DNA from: Rummeliibacillus sp. POC4
GTDB lineage: Bacteria > Bacillota > Bacilli > Bacillales_A > Planococcaceae
Direction: 5' to 3'
DNA length: 64,000 bases
Assembly (NCBI RefSeq): GCF_003576525.1
Contig: NZ_QWUA01000008.1
Coordinates: forward strand, 34,154 to 98,153
This document shows positions 29,754-41,453 of the stretch, one piece after another (position 1 is the first letter of the stretch; each line of letters starts with the position of its first letter). The notes under the pieces are model-generated. The model had not been told where the DNA came from. It did not search any database and worked only from the letters and a program-made list of their open reading frames with translations. The position numbers were made by a program, and so were the translations under genes.

Positions 29754-31883
29754 ATGATTAATATCATAAAAACACTCAACCAATATGTACGTTTCCCCTT
29801 ATTACTAGCAAGTTTATTATTTCTAACGGGAATCATACAATTTTTCTTAATGGTCAAGGATATTGAAGGGGAGCAATATGACATTAAATTATTCCAATTG
29901 TCACCTGAAACAATTCGCTCCACCAAAACAATAGAAGATACGGAAAAAACGGAAAGTGACAGAGAAAAAATTGCTAGCGAAGTTAAGCCTGTTTATACTT
30001 TTTCGCCTGATATTGCTAAAAACCAAGCAGCAATTATTAGTTCTACATTTGATTACATAATTGAAGTTCAAAAGACGATTAATAAAGAAAAGAGCAAATC
30101 TAAAAAAGACATAGAAAAGGAAGAACAGATAAAAAATTTAAGAAATAAACTAGATGAGATTAGTACAAATGGACAAACTGTTCGATTAACTGGTCAAGAA
30201 ATATCAACATTACTCGCGCAAAATGAAGAAGATCTTATTAAAACAAGAGATACTTTGACTTCTATTATCACTAAATCTTTATCGGAGCCTATTCGTCAAG
30301 AACAAGTATCAGATGAAAAAGCAAGTGTAGAAAAAATAGTTCGAGGAAGTTATACAATACCTGAAAGTATTCAATCTATTGCTATAACATTAGCCAGAAC
30401 ATCTATTGTAGAGACTGAAAAAAAGGATAATAAGTTAACGAAAGAAAGAATTGAGCAAGAAAAGGCAAATGTCGACCCAACAAGAATTCTACAAGGTCAA
30501 ATTATTGTACAAGAAGGACAACTGATTGATAGAGAAGTATATCACCAATTGGAAATAACAGGGATGCTGTCAAATCAGCAATCTAAGAAACCGATTGTTG
30601 GATTAGGGCTTTTTATCTTCTTACAAATGGCTTTCTTTTATGTAGCATTTTATAATTGGAAAGCTGATAAAAAGTTAAAAACACGTAATTTAATTATTAC
30701 AATGATTGTATATTTAACTTCTATCATTGTGATGGAATTATTAAATTTAGTTTCGAGTGACTTTGATGTGACAATTGGTTTTCTATTCCCGGCGGCAGTC
30801 GTACCTATGCTTATTCGAGTTTTGGTGAACGAACGTATTGCATTGCTGACCACTATTATGACAGCAGCTGTTGGAGGAATTGTCTTCCAAGAAGGTTATT
30901 CTTCTGTTATGCAAATGGAAGTATCTCTATATATTATCTTCAGCGGATTTGCTAGTATTTATTTTATGCGAAATGCCAAGAAGAGATCTAGTGTGATGAC
31001 AACAAGCTTATATGTAGCTGCAGTAAATATTGCCTTTATCGCATTTTATTTGCTTTTATCTCAGTCCAATTACGAGGTAAGAGAATTAGCTTACTATTTA
31101 TTAGCAGCAATTGTTTCAGCTATTTTATCGGGAGCATTGATGCTTGGATTACTTCCTTTCATTGAATCAGCATTTGGATTGTTATCTACGTATCGCTTGA
31201 TTGAACTATCTAATCCAAATCATCCATTATTAAAGAAGATTTTAGTAGAAACACCTGGTACTTATCATCATAGTGTGATGGTAGCAAATTTAGCAGACGC
31301 TGCTTGTGAAGCAATTGGAGCTGATGGCTTACTAGCTCGAGTAGGTTGTTATTATCATGATATTGGAAAGACAAAAAGGCCAGGCTTTTTTGTGGAAAAT
31401 CAAATGTCAGGTATTAACCCACATGATCAGCTCCCACCGAATACAAGTAAAGATATAATTATTGCACATGTGGAAGATGGTGTTAAAATATTAGAGCAGC
31501 ATAAAATGCCAAAGGAAATTGTAGATATTGCAAGACAACATCATGGTACAAGCTTGGTGAAATTCTTTTACTTTAAAGAGAAAGAAAATAACCCAGATGT
31601 GGAGGAATCAGCATTTCGTTATGCTGGACCTAAGCCACAAACGAAAGAAATTGCTATAATAAGTGTAGCAGATAGTGTAGAAGCTGCTGTACGCTCGATG
31701 AAGAATCCAACATCGGAAGGTATCAGACAGCTTGTTCACAATATCGTACAAGATAAATTGCTAGACGGACAGTTTGATGAATGTGATCTTTCTATCCGTG
31801 AACTGAAAACGGCTGAACGCGTTTTTTGTGAAACTTTAAATGGAACCTTCCATTCACGTATCGAATATCCGAAGCCAAAATAA
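29754..31883 (+). CDS. pgpH: 7TM-HD cyclic-di-AMP phosphodiesterase PgpH (YqfF)
   Basis: A 709-residue receptor-like enzyme: one N-terminal membrane segment, a large extracellular 7TMR-HDED domain, seven membrane segments and a cytoplasmic HD domain. The metal ligands are in [14 protein letters not shown] and [14 protein letters not shown], and [13 protein letters not shown]. Related proteins hydrolyse c-di-AMP. AGGAGGTGA (29741-29749) selects the ATG at 29754 over in-frame upstream ATGs. A TATAAT at 29624-29629 may be the promoter. First gene of a run to recO. Confidence 0.93.
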   Translation: MINIIKTLNQYVRFPLLLASLLFLTGIIQFFLMVKDIEGEQYDIKLFQLSPETIRSTKTIEDTEKTESDREKIASEVKPVYTFSPDIAKNQAAIISSTFDYIIEVQKTINKEKSKSKKDIEKEEQIKNLRNKLDEISTNGQTVRLTGQEISTLLAQNEEDLIKTRDTLTSIITKSLSEPIRQEQVSDEKASVEKIVRGSYTIPESIQSIAITLARTSIVETEKKDNKLTKERIEQEKANVDPTRILQGQIIVQEGQLIDREVYHQLEITGMLSNQQSKKPIVGLGLFIFLQMAFFYVAFYNWKADKKLKTRNLIITMIVYLTSIIVMELLNLVSSDFDVTIGFLFPAAVVPMLIRVLVNERIALLTTIMTAAVGGIVFQEGYSSVMQMEVSLYIIFSGFASIYFMRNAKKRSSVMTTSLYVAAVNIAFIAFYLLLSQSNYEVRELAYYLLAAIVSAILSGALMLGLLPFIESAFGLLSTYRLIELSNPNHPLLKKILVETPGTYHHSVMVANLADAACEAIGADGLLARVGCYYHDIGKTKRPGFFVENQMSGINPHDQLPPNTSKDIIIAHVEDGVKILEQHKMPKEIVDIARQHHGTSLVKFFYFKEKENNPDVEESAFRYAGPKPQTKEIAIISVADSVEAAVRSMKNPTSEGIRQLVHNIVQDKLLDGQFDECDLSIRELKTAERVFCETLNGTFHSRIEYPKPK

Positions 31884-31899
31884 GCCTAGGAGGCATAAA

Positions 31900-32374
31900 A
31901 TGAGTTTGAATATTGATTTTTTAGATGAAACAGGAAAAGTAAAGGAATCTGATATTGCATTAGTGGAAAATCTTTTGCAACATGCAGCGAAGATTGAAAA
32001 TATTGAAGATGGTACAGAAATCTCCATTACTTTCGTCACTAACGAAGAAATCCATAAGATTAACCGAGAGTACCGCCACAAAGATGCGCCAACAGATGTT
32101 ATTTCTTTTGCTCTTGAAGAAGTGGGCGAAGGTGAAACACCTATTATTGCAGAAGGAATGCCACGTATTTTAGGCGATGTCATTATTTCAATTGATCGTA
32201 CAAGAGAACAAGCAGAAGAATACGGCCATTCATTTGAACGTGAACTTGGTTTTCTAGCTGTACATGGTTTTCTACATGTTCTTGGCTATGATCATATGGT
32301 TCCTGAAGATGAAAAAGTGATGTTTGGAAAACAAGATGAGATATTAGAATCCTATGGATTATCTCGTGAAAATA

Positions 32375-32388
<14 letters not shown>
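31900..32388 (+). CDS. ybeY: Endoribonuclease YbeY (rRNA maturation factor)
   Basis: A 162-residue metal-dependent RNase with the family signature [11 protein letters not shown] near residue 120. It acts in 16S rRNA 3' end processing and ribosome quality control. AGGAGG (31888-31893) fixes the ATG at 31900. It starts 16 bases after pgpH and overlaps dgkA. Confidence 0.96.
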
Positions 32389-34053
<1,665 letters not shown>

Positions 34054-34073
34054 GAAATAGGAAGTGAAGACAA

Positions 34074-34865
34074 TTGCTGAATAAATGGGAAGGCATTGTC
34101 TTAAAAACACGACCGTATGGCGAAACAAATAAAGTCGTCACACTAATGACAAGAGAGGTTGGCAAAGTTGCAGCAATGGCTAGAGGAGCAAAAAAACCGT
34201 CTAGCCGTTTAGCTGCGATTAGCCAACCCTTTGTACATGGTACTTTTATGATTCAACAAGGCCGTGGCATGGGGACATTGCAACAAGGGGAACCTTTAGA
34301 ATCTATGCGGCATATTCAAGAAGATATTGTAGCAACAGCATACGCTAGCTATGTTGTTGAAATTATTGATCGTTTAGTAGAATCTGAAAAACCAGAACCC
34401 TATGCATTTGATGTATTAACACAAGCACTACATGCAATAGAAGAAGGATATGATCCAGAAGCAATTGCCATGTTCGTAGAGTGGAAAATGTTACCTTACA
34501 CAGGCGTACAGCCTATTCTACATGCATGTGCAAGTTGTGGTTCAGTTGAAGGAGAATTTGCGTTTTCGTTTACACAGGGAGGTTTCCTATGCCACCGTTG
34601 CTTCCAACGAGATCCATATCTTATCCGTTTAACACCAACACAGCTAAAGCTTATAAGGATGTTCTATAGTGTACCAATAGACCAAATTGGTAAGCTAACT
34701 TTAAAAAAAGAAACAAAGAAATTTATCCGTAAAATTGTTACGACTATATATGAAGAACAAACGGGTATGCGCTTTAAAAGTCGCTCATTTATAGACCAAT
34801 TAGAACGCACCCCATTACTGTTCGATGCACACTTTACTAAGGACGAGGAAGATCATCAATCATAA
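34074..34865 (+). CDS. recO: DNA repair protein RecO
   Basis: A 263-residue recombination mediator: N-terminal OB fold (WEGIVLKTRPYGETNKVVTL) and a zinc site with CASC and CHRC. It loads RecA with RecF and RecR. TTG start at 34074 after GGAAGTGAAG; no better start is present. Last gene before a terminator. In B. subtilis glyQ-glyS follow; here an efflux and iron block of about 12 kb lies in between. Confidence 0.95.
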   Translation: MLNKWEGIVLKTRPYGETNKVVTLMTREVGKVAAMARGAKKPSSRLAAISQPFVHGTFMIQQGRGMGTLQQGEPLESMRHIQEDIVATAYASYVVEIIDRLVESEKPEPYAFDVLTQALHAIEEGYDPEAIAMFVEWKMLPYTGVQPILHACASCGSVEGEFAFSFTQGGFLCHRCFQRDPYLIRLTPTQLKLIRMFYSVPIDQIGKLTLKKETKKFIRKIVTTIYEEQTGMRFKSRSFIDQLERTPLLFDAHFTKDEEDHQS

Positions 34866-34912
34866 AAAGCTTCGATACTAGCTATAAAAAGCTATATCGT
34901 GGCTTTTTGTTT
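34864..34912 (+). terminator. Terminator of the pgpH-recO run
   Basis: A long nested hairpin: AAAAAGC/GCTTTTT, CGATA/TATCG and TAGCT/AGCTA, then Ts. Confidence 0.85.
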
Positions 34913-34926
34913 TTTATTCAATTGTT

Positions 34927-34956
34927 TTGACTTTTTCAATTCATCGTACATATAAT
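34927..34956 (+). promoter_or_regulatory. czrA-czcD promoter
   Basis: TTGACT (34927-34932), 18-base spacer, TATAAT (34951-34956). Confidence 0.7.
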
Positions 34957-34961
34957 ATGTA

Positions 34962-34983
34962 TATATGAACAACTAATCATATA
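34962..34983 (+). promoter_or_regulatory. CzrA/SmtB-type operator
   Basis: TATATGA-ACAACTAA-TCATATA, 7-bp perfect arms at the expected transcription start. It resembles the zinc-responsive CzrA operator of Gram-positive bacteria (ATATGAA...TTCATAT). Confidence 0.75.
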
Positions 34984-35018
34984 AAGAATCTAAGAACATT
35001 AAAAAAGGGGGCGTTCAC

Positions 35019-35339
35019 GTGATTGAGGAACAAATTTCATTCAATAATGAAGATTTAGATGAAGAAATTTTATTTTTAGTATCTCAAACATTTAAAGCAA
35101 TCAGTGATCCAACTCGAATTCGTATTTTAAACTTATTGAGTAAAAAAGAATGTTCTGTTAGTGAACTTGGTGAGAAGTTAAATTTAAAACAGTCTACTGT
35201 TTCTCATCAATTAAGTTTTTTGAAAAATTTAAGATTAGTGAAATTCCGTCGCGAAGGGACGACAGTTTTTTATTCACAAGATGATGCGCATGTCATGGCC
35301 ATTCTACAACAAACGATTGAGCATGCGAAACATAATTAG
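35019..35339 (+). CDS. czrA: Zinc-responsive ArsR/SmtB family repressor (CzrA-like)
   Basis: A 106-residue winged-helix metal sensor. The recognition helix is in [20 protein letters not shown]. The alpha-5 metal ligands D89, H91, H102 and H105 keep exactly the D-x-H ... H-x2-H spacing of zinc sensors CzrA/SmtB. The alpha-3 Cys motif of arsenic/cadmium sensors is absent. GTG start at 35019 after AAGGGGGCG. It precedes a zinc exporter gene and has a matching operator. Confidence 0.9.
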   Translation: MIEEQISFNNEDLDEEILFLVSQTFKAISDPTRIRILNLLSKKECSVSELGEKLNLKQSTVSHQLSFLKNLRLVKFRREGTTVFYSQDDAHVMAILQQTIEHAKHN

Positions 35340-35353
35340 AGGTGAAATGAATA

Positions 35354-36310
35354 ATGGGACATTCACATGAGCACGGTCACAGTCATGATCATACACATGG
35401 TGCAAACAAAAAGACCTTAATGATAGCTTTCATAATTATTACATCTTATATGATAGTTGAAGTTGTAGGTGGTCTTTACACAAACAGCCTAGCACTGTTA
35501 TCTGATGCGGGGCATATGTTAAGTGATGCCATTGCACTTGGGGTGGGTGTATTAGCCTTTACGATAAGTGAGAAGGTGGCTAATAATAGAAATACGTATG
35601 GATATAAACGCTTTGAAATTTTAGCAGCTGTTTTCAATGGTGTGACATTAATTTTAATAGCTATTTTTATATGTGTAGAAGCAATACAACGCTTTACGAA
35701 ACCACAGGAAATTGCTTCAAGTGGTATGCTTATCATTGCAATAATCGGTTTATTGGTAAACATCCTTGTTGCGTGGATCTTAATGCGTGGTGGTGATACA
35801 CATGATAATTTGAACATGCGTGCCGCTTTTTTACATGTCATTAGTGATATGTTAGGCTCTGTCGGTGCAATTATCGCGGCTATTCTTATCATGTTATTCG
35901 GTTGGGAATGGGCAGACCCGGTTGCCAGTATAATTGTAGCAATACTTGTTTTAACAAGTGGATGGCGTGTTACGAAAGCTTCTATACATGTGTTGATGGA
36001 AGGGACGCCTTCGAATGTTGAGACAGATGATATTATTAGTACTTTCCAAACAACGGAGGGCATACTTGCTATTCATGATTTACACATATGGAGTATTACA
36101 AGTGGTCAAAATGCACTTTCTTGCCATGTAGTTGTAGATGGAAAGCTTACAGTAAAAGATAGCCAAATTATTTTACAAGAACTCGAACATAAATTATTGC
36201 ACTTAGGGATAGGGCATATGACAGTTCAATTAGAAAATGACCGACACAAACATGATAATACAATCCTTTGTAAATTAGAAGAAAGACATAGTCATCATCA
36301 TGAACATTAA
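35354..36310 (+). CDS. czcD: Cation diffusion facilitator zinc/cobalt exporter
   Basis: A 318-residue CDF transporter with a His-rich N terminus (MGHSHEHGHSHDHTHG) and C terminus (HSHHHEH), six membrane segments and metal-binding SDAGHMLSDA and HVISDMLGS. It exports Zn(II), possibly Co(II), in exchange for protons. It starts 14 bases after czrA in one operon, so export is induced when CzrA binds zinc. Confidence 0.95.
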   Translation: MGHSHEHGHSHDHTHGANKKTLMIAFIIITSYMIVEVVGGLYTNSLALLSDAGHMLSDAIALGVGVLAFTISEKVANNRNTYGYKRFEILAAVFNGVTLILIAIFICVEAIQRFTKPQEIASSGMLIIAIIGLLVNILVAWILMRGGDTHDNLNMRAAFLHVISDMLGSVGAIIAAILIMLFGWEWADPVASIIVAILVLTSGWRVTKASIHVLMEGTPSNVETDDIISTFQTTEGILAIHDLHIWSITSGQNALSCHVVVDGKLTVKDSQIILQELEHKLLHLGIGHMTVQLENDRHKHDNTILCKLEERHSHHHEH

Positions 36311-36354
36311 AAAACATTTAAAAATAATATAAGTAGAGAAAATTCATGAACATG

Positions 36355-36400
36355 AAATGCACCCCGATTGATAAAAAATCAAACGGTGGTGCATTTTTTT
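36355..36400 (+). terminator. Terminator of czrA-czcD
   Basis: Outer stem AATGCACC/GGTGCATT with inner TTGAT/ATCAA, then seven Ts. Confidence 0.85.
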
Positions 36401-36471
36401 ATAGTAGCATTAATAGCAGTTTTCCTTTAAAAAATCTTTACAATTCACTTTCTACATATTACCATGTTAAT

Positions 36472-36486
36472 TGATAATCGTTTTCA
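36472..36486 (+). promoter_or_regulatory. Fur box upstream of AraC regulator (imperfect)
   Basis: TGATAAT-C-GTTTTCA, a 7-1-7 Fur-type inverted repeat with two mismatches in the right arm. Confidence 0.55.
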
Positions 36487-36507
36487 ATTGTGGGTGAGAA
36501 TAGAAAA

Positions 36508-37326
36508 ATGGACATTTCATTAAATGAGATTATAAATTATTATGCAAATGCATCTGTATCTTTTTCCAATATATTTGTTGCCAATTTAAATCCAGGTAAG
36601 AGTGATGTAGGACGTAGGACAGCACCTGGAATGTGTGGTCTTATTATCCCTTTGCAAGGAAGTGCAAATTTTACATTGAATAATCAAACCTTTGCAATGG
36701 GGATAGGTACAATCGTCCATGCAGGGCCCCAAATGAGTATAAAAGTAGATAATTCAAGCGAGAAAATTTGGAGGTATGTGGTATTACATTATGAAATCCC
36801 AGCTAAAGAGAAGGAAGTATATCAGCTTTATCATCAACATTTTTCTTTAAAAGTGGACAATCAAACAAGAATTACTCGATATATTAAAGAGTTAATAAAG
36901 GCGTATTCTGTTCCAGGTCCCATCTCTAAAATTACGGCGAGAACATTGTTCCATCAAATTATTGAAGAACTAGTGCAGGGTGCAAAACGAAACAGTAAAT
37001 CCGATAGGGACACAGTAATTGAACAAGCGGTGGATTTTATGCATCAACATTATACAGAGAAAATTTCAGTAGCAGAAATTTCAAAGCGTTTTAAAATAAA
37101 TAGACGTCGTTTTACAGAATTATTTGAACGACATACTGGGTTAAATCCATCAAATTATATCATCGAATTAAGGATGAAAGAGGCAAAAGAGATGCTTCGT
37201 CAGAGTGATCTTTCCATAGCAGTAATTGCCTTTCAATTAAGCTATGATGATCCATTTTACTTTAGTAGAATATTTAAAAAATATGTAGGTGTATCTCCGA
37301 CAGCATATCGCAGAGAGATTACATAA
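36508..37326 (+). CDS. AraC family transcriptional regulator of siderophore uptake (Btr-like)
   Basis: A 272-residue regulator with an N-terminal cupin-like sensor domain and a C-terminal AraC double helix-turn-helix (ISVAEISKRFKINRRRFTEL and DDPFYFSRIFKKYVGVSPTAYRR). It lies directly upstream of a ferric-siderophore lipoprotein gene, like B. subtilis Btr, but lacks the C-terminal periplasmic-binding-protein-like domain of Btr. It probably activates the downstream genes. ATG at 36508 is preferred (GGTGAG upstream); GTG 36490 is in frame. A Fur-like box precedes it. Confidence 0.87.
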   Translation: MDISLNEIINYYANASVSFSNIFVANLNPGKSDVGRRTAPGMCGLIIPLQGSANFTLNNQTFAMGIGTIVHAGPQMSIKVDNSSEKIWRYVVLHYEIPAKEKEVYQLYHQHFSLKVDNQTRITRYIKELIKAYSVPGPISKITARTLFHQIIEELVQGAKRNSKSDRDTVIEQAVDFMHQHYTEKISVAEISKRFKINRRRFTELFERHTGLNPSNYIIELRMKEAKEMLRQSDLSIAVIAFQLSYDDPFYFSRIFKKYVGVSPTAYRREIT

Positions 37327-37381
37327 ATCGGCAAAAGTCCATGCGAAAAAACATTTTGTCCATTCTCATTTTCTAATCTTT

Positions 37382-37418
37382 TTGGTAAATTAATAATCGG
37401 CAATGATAATCATTATCA
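37382..37418 (+). promoter_or_regulatory. Promoter and perfect Fur box of siderophore uptake operon
   Basis: TTGGTA (37382-37387), 17 bases, GATAAT (37405-37410). The -10 lies inside a perfect 7-1-7 Fur palindrome TGATAAT-C-ATTATCA (37404-37418). Iron-loaded Fur would block RNA polymerase directly. Confidence 0.88.
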
Positions 37419-37454
37419 ATAAATGAAAATTTATAATTTACTAGGAGGATCAAT

Positions 37455-38432
37455 ATGGGGAAATATTGGAAATTAGGAGCGGTTGCTTTACTTTCTTTAG
37501 CAATTGCAACAGGATGCAATTCAAACAGTGATACAAAAAAATCAAATGATACAAAAGTATCGGAAAGTAGTGCAAGTGCTGACAAGGAATCTACTACAAA
37601 ACAAATTACATACCTTGGTAAGGAATATACAGTGCCAGCTAAAACAGATAATATTATCGCAGCAAGTTTAGAATCTATGGAAGATGCTGCAGTTCTTGGT
37701 GTCAAGCCAACAGGTGTTGTTTCAATAGCCGGAAACGATATGCCAGAATATCTTAAAGATGACTTTGATGGAGCGACTGTTGTGGGAAATAAATTTGAAC
37801 CAAATGCAGAAGCTATGCTAAAGCTTGAACCAGATGTCATTTTAGCTTCTGATAAAATGGATGCAAAAAAATTAGCTAAATATGATAAAGTGGCAACAAC
37901 CTTCCCATACACTTTTGTTGCAGAAAAATGGCGTGAAAACTTGCAATTATTAGGTCAATTGACAGGTAAAGAAAACCAAGCGGATAAAGTAATTAGTGAT
38001 TATGAAACAAAAGTAGCTGAATTAAAAGATAAAGCGGTTAAAGAACTAAAAGATAAAAAAGTAATGATTATCCGTGTTCGTGGTACCATGATGGCTTATG
38101 GCCCTTCTCTTTATTTAAATCCTGTTTTATATGATGATTTAGGACTTGAGGTACCAAAAGAAATAGCAGATGCAAAAACACAAATGGAATTATCATACGA
38201 AACATTATCAAAAATCAATCCTGATGTGATCTTCCTTCAATTTGACGAATCGGAAAATACTAAAACACCAAAAGCATTAGATGAAGTATTAAAAAATGAT
38301 ATCTTCAAAAGTGTAAATGCTGCTAAAAATGACAAAGTATTTGTCAATAGTATTTCTCCTTCAGCACAAGGAGGAACAGCTTGGTCTAAAACAAGATTTT
38401 TAGATGCAATCTCTAAAGACCTTCTAAAATAG
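37455..38432 (+). CDS. Ferric-siderophore substrate-binding lipoprotein
   Basis: A 325-residue class III substrate-binding protein (FeuA/YfiY type). Type II signal peptide with lipobox ATGC (Cys21), a Ser/Lys-rich linker, then two lobes joined by a long helix. Conserved pieces: RIIAAS-like DNIIAASLESMEDAAVLG, LKLEPDVILAS and NPDVIFLQ. It captures iron-siderophore outside the membrane. AGGAGG precedes the ATG. The ligand cannot be read from sequence. Confidence 0.92.
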   Translation: MGKYWKLGAVALLSLAIATGCNSNSDTKKSNDTKVSESSASADKESTTKQITYLGKEYTVPAKTDNIIAASLESMEDAAVLGVKPTGVVSIAGNDMPEYLKDDFDGATVVGNKFEPNAEAMLKLEPDVILASDKMDAKKLAKYDKVATTFPYTFVAEKWRENLQLLGQLTGKENQADKVISDYETKVAELKDKAVKELKDKKVMIIRVRGTMMAYGPSLYLNPVLYDDLGLEVPKEIADAKTQMELSYETLSKINPDVIFLQFDESENTKTPKALDEVLKNDIFKSVNAAKNDKVFVNSISPSAQGGTAWSKTRFLDAISKDLLK

Positions 38433-38523
38433 TAAGTTTGAAAAAGCGAATAGCCTAATGCTTTTCAGTCAATTGACCCAAACGTATCTTAAAAGCTTAG
38501 TTTGATTTGTCCATTTTATCAAC

Positions 38524-38572
38524 AAAGCAGTTGGAGAGAATCTATTTTTCTCGTCCATCTGCTCTTTTTCTC
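38524..38572 (+). terminator. Hairpin between lipoprotein and permease genes
   Basis: Imperfect stem AGCAG...CTGCT with inner GGAGAGA/TTTCTC, followed by TTTTTCT. It may attenuate permease expression relative to the lipoprotein. Confidence 0.6.
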
Positions 38573-38630
38573 ATTATTAAAACACTATATTTTTGAAAGT
38601 GTATTCTTTTTATATAAATGAGGTGTCACA

Positions 38631-39641
38631 ATGAATAAACAGCGCTGGAATGCAATTGTTATTTCTTTTGTATCACCAGTTTTAATCATAGCTGTTATGA
38701 TTGTTTCTATCATACTAGGTACAAAGGATATTCCTTTGTCAACGGTTTGGCAGGCAATCATAAACTATGATGCAACAAATGTAAATCACCAAATAATTTG
38801 GACGAGTAGACTTCCAAGAGCTGTAGCAGTAGCGATTGTTGGAGCATTTTTAGCAGTCGCTGGTGCAATTATGCAAGGGATTACAAGGAATTATCTTGCG
38901 TCTCCATCATTAATGGGCGTGAATGATGGCTCAGCTTTTGTTATTACATTAGCAATGATTTTTTTACCTGGACTTGCGAATTACCAATTAATCTTACTTT
39001 CAATGCTAGGTTCTGCTTTAGGCGCAGGGCTTGTTTTTGGATTTGGGTCGCTTATTCGGAATGGATTGTCACCAGTTAGACTAGCGATTATAGGGACAGT
39101 TATAGGTACTTTTCTAAGTAGTATAGCGACAGCGATTGCAATGTATTTTCAAGCATCTCAATCTATTAGTTCTTGGTATAATACTAAAATTCATATGGTC
39201 GATCCTAAATTATTGATCATTTCCATTCCATTTGGCGTTCTTGGCTTAATACTTGCAATAGCTAGTTCTAAATCTATTACGATAACATCATTAGGAGAAG
39301 ATATAGCTACAGGTTTAGGGCAAAATACGAAATGGATCAAAATCATTTGCATGATAGCTGTGGTTTGTTTAACGGGAACAGCAGTAGCTCTTGTTGGTAA
39401 AATTGGATTTGTTGGATTAGTAATTCCGCATATTACTCGCTTTTTAGTAGGAGTAGATTATCGTAGAATTATTCCTTTCTCAGCACTTTTAGGTGCGATG
39501 TATTTATCTTTATGTGACTTAATTAGTCGCTATATAAACTTTCCGTTTGAAACGCCAATTGGAGTAGTTACATCATTGATTGGTGTACCATTTTTCTTAT
39601 ATTTAATTCGTCCGCATGGAGGTGGGAAACATGCGGCATAA
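38631..39641 (+). CDS. FecCD family iron-siderophore ABC permease
   Basis: A 336-residue polytopic permease (about ten segments) with the FecCD signatures RLPRAVAVAIVGAFLAVAGA, GITRNYLASPSLMGVNDG and GFVGLVIPHITRFLVG (ATPase-contact loop). It pairs with the next gene. GAGGTG precedes the ATG. Confidence 0.94.
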   Translation: MNKQRWNAIVISFVSPVLIIAVMIVSIILGTKDIPLSTVWQAIINYDATNVNHQIIWTSRLPRAVAVAIVGAFLAVAGAIMQGITRNYLASPSLMGVNDGSAFVITLAMIFLPGLANYQLILLSMLGSALGAGLVFGFGSLIRNGLSPVRLAIIGTVIGTFLSSIATAIAMYFQASQSISSWYNTKIHMVDPKLLIISIPFGVLGLILAIASSKSITITSLGEDIATGLGQNTKWIKIICMIAVVCLTGTAVALVGKIGFVGLVIPHITRFLVGVDYRRIIPFSALLGAMYLSLCDLISRYINFPFETPIGVVTSLIGVPFFLYLIRPHGGGKHAA

Positions 39642-40659
39642 AAAACTTACAACATCTCTAATAGCAGTATTGTTGCTAGGTTGCATTGCTCTTGCAAGCT
39701 ATATACATATTACAAATGGCGTCTTTGATATTAGTGTAAAAGATGTTTTAAAAACAATTTTAGGATTTGAAGATGATGAACGGTTTAAACTAGTTATTTT
39801 TGAATTTAGGTTACCACGCATTATTATTGCGGCCATCGTAGGAGTAGGATTAGCTCTTGCTGGTGTTGTATTACAAGGGATTACGAGAAACCCATTGGCA
39901 GATCCAGGGATTCTAGGCATAAATGCAGGAGCAGGGACAGCTATTGTATTGTTTATGTTTTTCTTTCAAATTCAAGTAGTTCAGGCAGATATTCAGAACT
40001 GGCTAGCTGTTATGATGATGCCTATTTTCGGTTTTGTTGGAGGAGGATTAGCAGCTGCTATTATATTCTCATTCGCTTATAAACAAAAACGACTTGATAT
40101 GCAAAGGCTCATTTTAACAGGAATCGCGATTAACAGTGGTTTTAGTGCATTGTCATTATTCTTTTCTTTAAAGATGAATGCATCTGATTTTGAAGCGGCA
40201 GCAGTTTGGATGAATGGTTCCATTTATAATGCTGATTGGATGTTTATTTGGACAATTTTACCATGGGTAGTCATTTTGGCTATCTATATTTTTTATAAAG
40301 CGCATCTCTTAGATTACTTCCAACTAGGGGAAGAGAATATGATCAGTTTAGGGATTAAAACAGAGAGCGAAAAAAGAAAGTTAATGATTGCAAGTGTTGG
40401 TTTAGTAAGTGCTTGTGTATCTGTTTCGGGAAGCATTGGGTTTATCGGCCTAATGGCTCCTCATATCGCAAAACAGCTTGTTGGAAATCATCACCGCTCT
40501 GTTGTCATTATTAGTGCATTAATGGGAGCTTTTCTTTTAATTTTCGCAGATTTTATCGGCAAAACGGTATTTGCACCTTTAGAATTATCAGTTGGGATAG
40601 TTGTATCTATCATCGGTATTCCGTATTTTCTTTATTTACTAATTAAGACTAAGGCTTAG
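39631..40659 (+). CDS. FecCD family iron-siderophore ABC permease
   Basis: A 342-residue second permease subunit: RLPRIIIAAIVGVGLALAGV, GITRNPLADPGILGINAG and GFIGLMAPHIAKQLVG. Overlaps the previous gene by 11 bases. The ATG at 39631 with GGAGGTGG (39618-39625) is preferred to 39616. The two permeases would form the heterodimeric channel. No ATPase gene is in the cluster, so a shared ATPase encoded elsewhere (as YusV in B. subtilis) is likely. Confidence 0.94.
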   Translation: MRHKKLTTSLIAVLLLGCIALASYIHITNGVFDISVKDVLKTILGFEDDERFKLVIFEFRLPRIIIAAIVGVGLALAGVVLQGITRNPLADPGILGINAGAGTAIVLFMFFFQIQVVQADIQNWLAVMMMPIFGFVGGGLAAAIIFSFAYKQKRLDMQRLILTGIAINSGFSALSLFFSLKMNASDFEAAAVWMNGSIYNADWMFIWTILPWVVILAIYIFYKAHLLDYFQLGEENMISLGIKTESEKRKLMIASVGLVSACVSVSGSIGFIGLMAPHIAKQLVGNHHRSVVIISALMGAFLLIFADFIGKTVFAPLELSVGIVVSIIGIPYFLYLLIKTKA

Positions 40660-40670
40660 GAGGATTATAA

Positions 40671-41453
40671 ATGGCCCCAAGTATAGAGACTTTTAAAATA
40701 CATTCTACGTGTGCAGATTATACGTATACTGTTCAAATTTATATTCCTGAGAATGTAAAAAATTCAGATCAGTTGCCTATTTATTATATTTTAGATGGTA
40801 GTTCATATTTTACATTTGCCAATCAAACGATTAAATTGCAATGTTTAAATTCACCCAAGACAAAGGTTTGTCCGGCAATTGTCGTAAGTATTGAGCATGG
40901 TGAGGATATGCGAGATCGTCGCTTTTATGATTTTACTGCACCGGCGAAGGTGTATATATATCCCCAGCGTTTATTGCAAAAGGGAAAGGTTCGTAAAAAT
41001 GGAGGAGCAACAAAATTTACTCAATTTCTCATGAGAGAATTGAAACCGGCAATACATGAAAAATTTCCAAACCATGGTGATGAAATTATATTCGGTCACT
41101 CTCTTGCAGGGTATTATGTACTCTGGCTTTTGTTTATGAATAAGCATTATTTTGACCGTTACATTGCATTTAGTCCATCTATTTGGTGGAACCAATATGA
41201 AATAGAAAATTTAGCGCAATCATTTATAAATGATCAAGATTGTAAAGTTTCTCCCTTATTTGTGGCTGTTGGGAGTGAAGAAGGATTTATGGTTGAAGAT
41301 TCGGAAAAGATGCACGAATTACTTCAACCAAGATTTATGAACAATATTTCTTTTTATAAAGCAGAAGATGAAAATCATGCATCTGTTGTACCTACTGCAA
41401 TAAGTAGGGCAATGCGCTTTATGACGACTGTAAAAGTCGAAATACCATCCTAG
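40671..41453 (+). CDS. Alpha/beta hydrolase, siderophore esterase-like (BesA/Fes type)
   Basis: A 260-residue esterase-D-type alpha/beta hydrolase. Nucleophile elbow GHSLAGYY, catalytic His probably in ENHAS near residue 242. Family members such as BesA (YbbA) hydrolyse ferric tri-ester siderophores in the cytoplasm to release iron. Being last in the siderophore uptake cluster supports that job. Start ATG follows AGGAGGA, 11 bases after the permease gene. Confidence 0.85.
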   Translation: MAPSIETFKIHSTCADYTYTVQIYIPENVKNSDQLPIYYILDGSSYFTFANQTIKLQCLNSPKTKVCPAIVVSIEHGEDMRDRRFYDFTAPAKVYIYPQRLLQKGKVRKNGGATKFTQFLMRELKPAIHEKFPNHGDEIIFGHSLAGYYVLWLLFMNKHYFDRYIAFSPSIWWNQYEIENLAQSFINDQDCKVSPLFVAVGSEEGFMVEDSEKMHELLQPRFMNNISFYKAEDENHASVVPTAISRAMRFMTTVKVEIPS

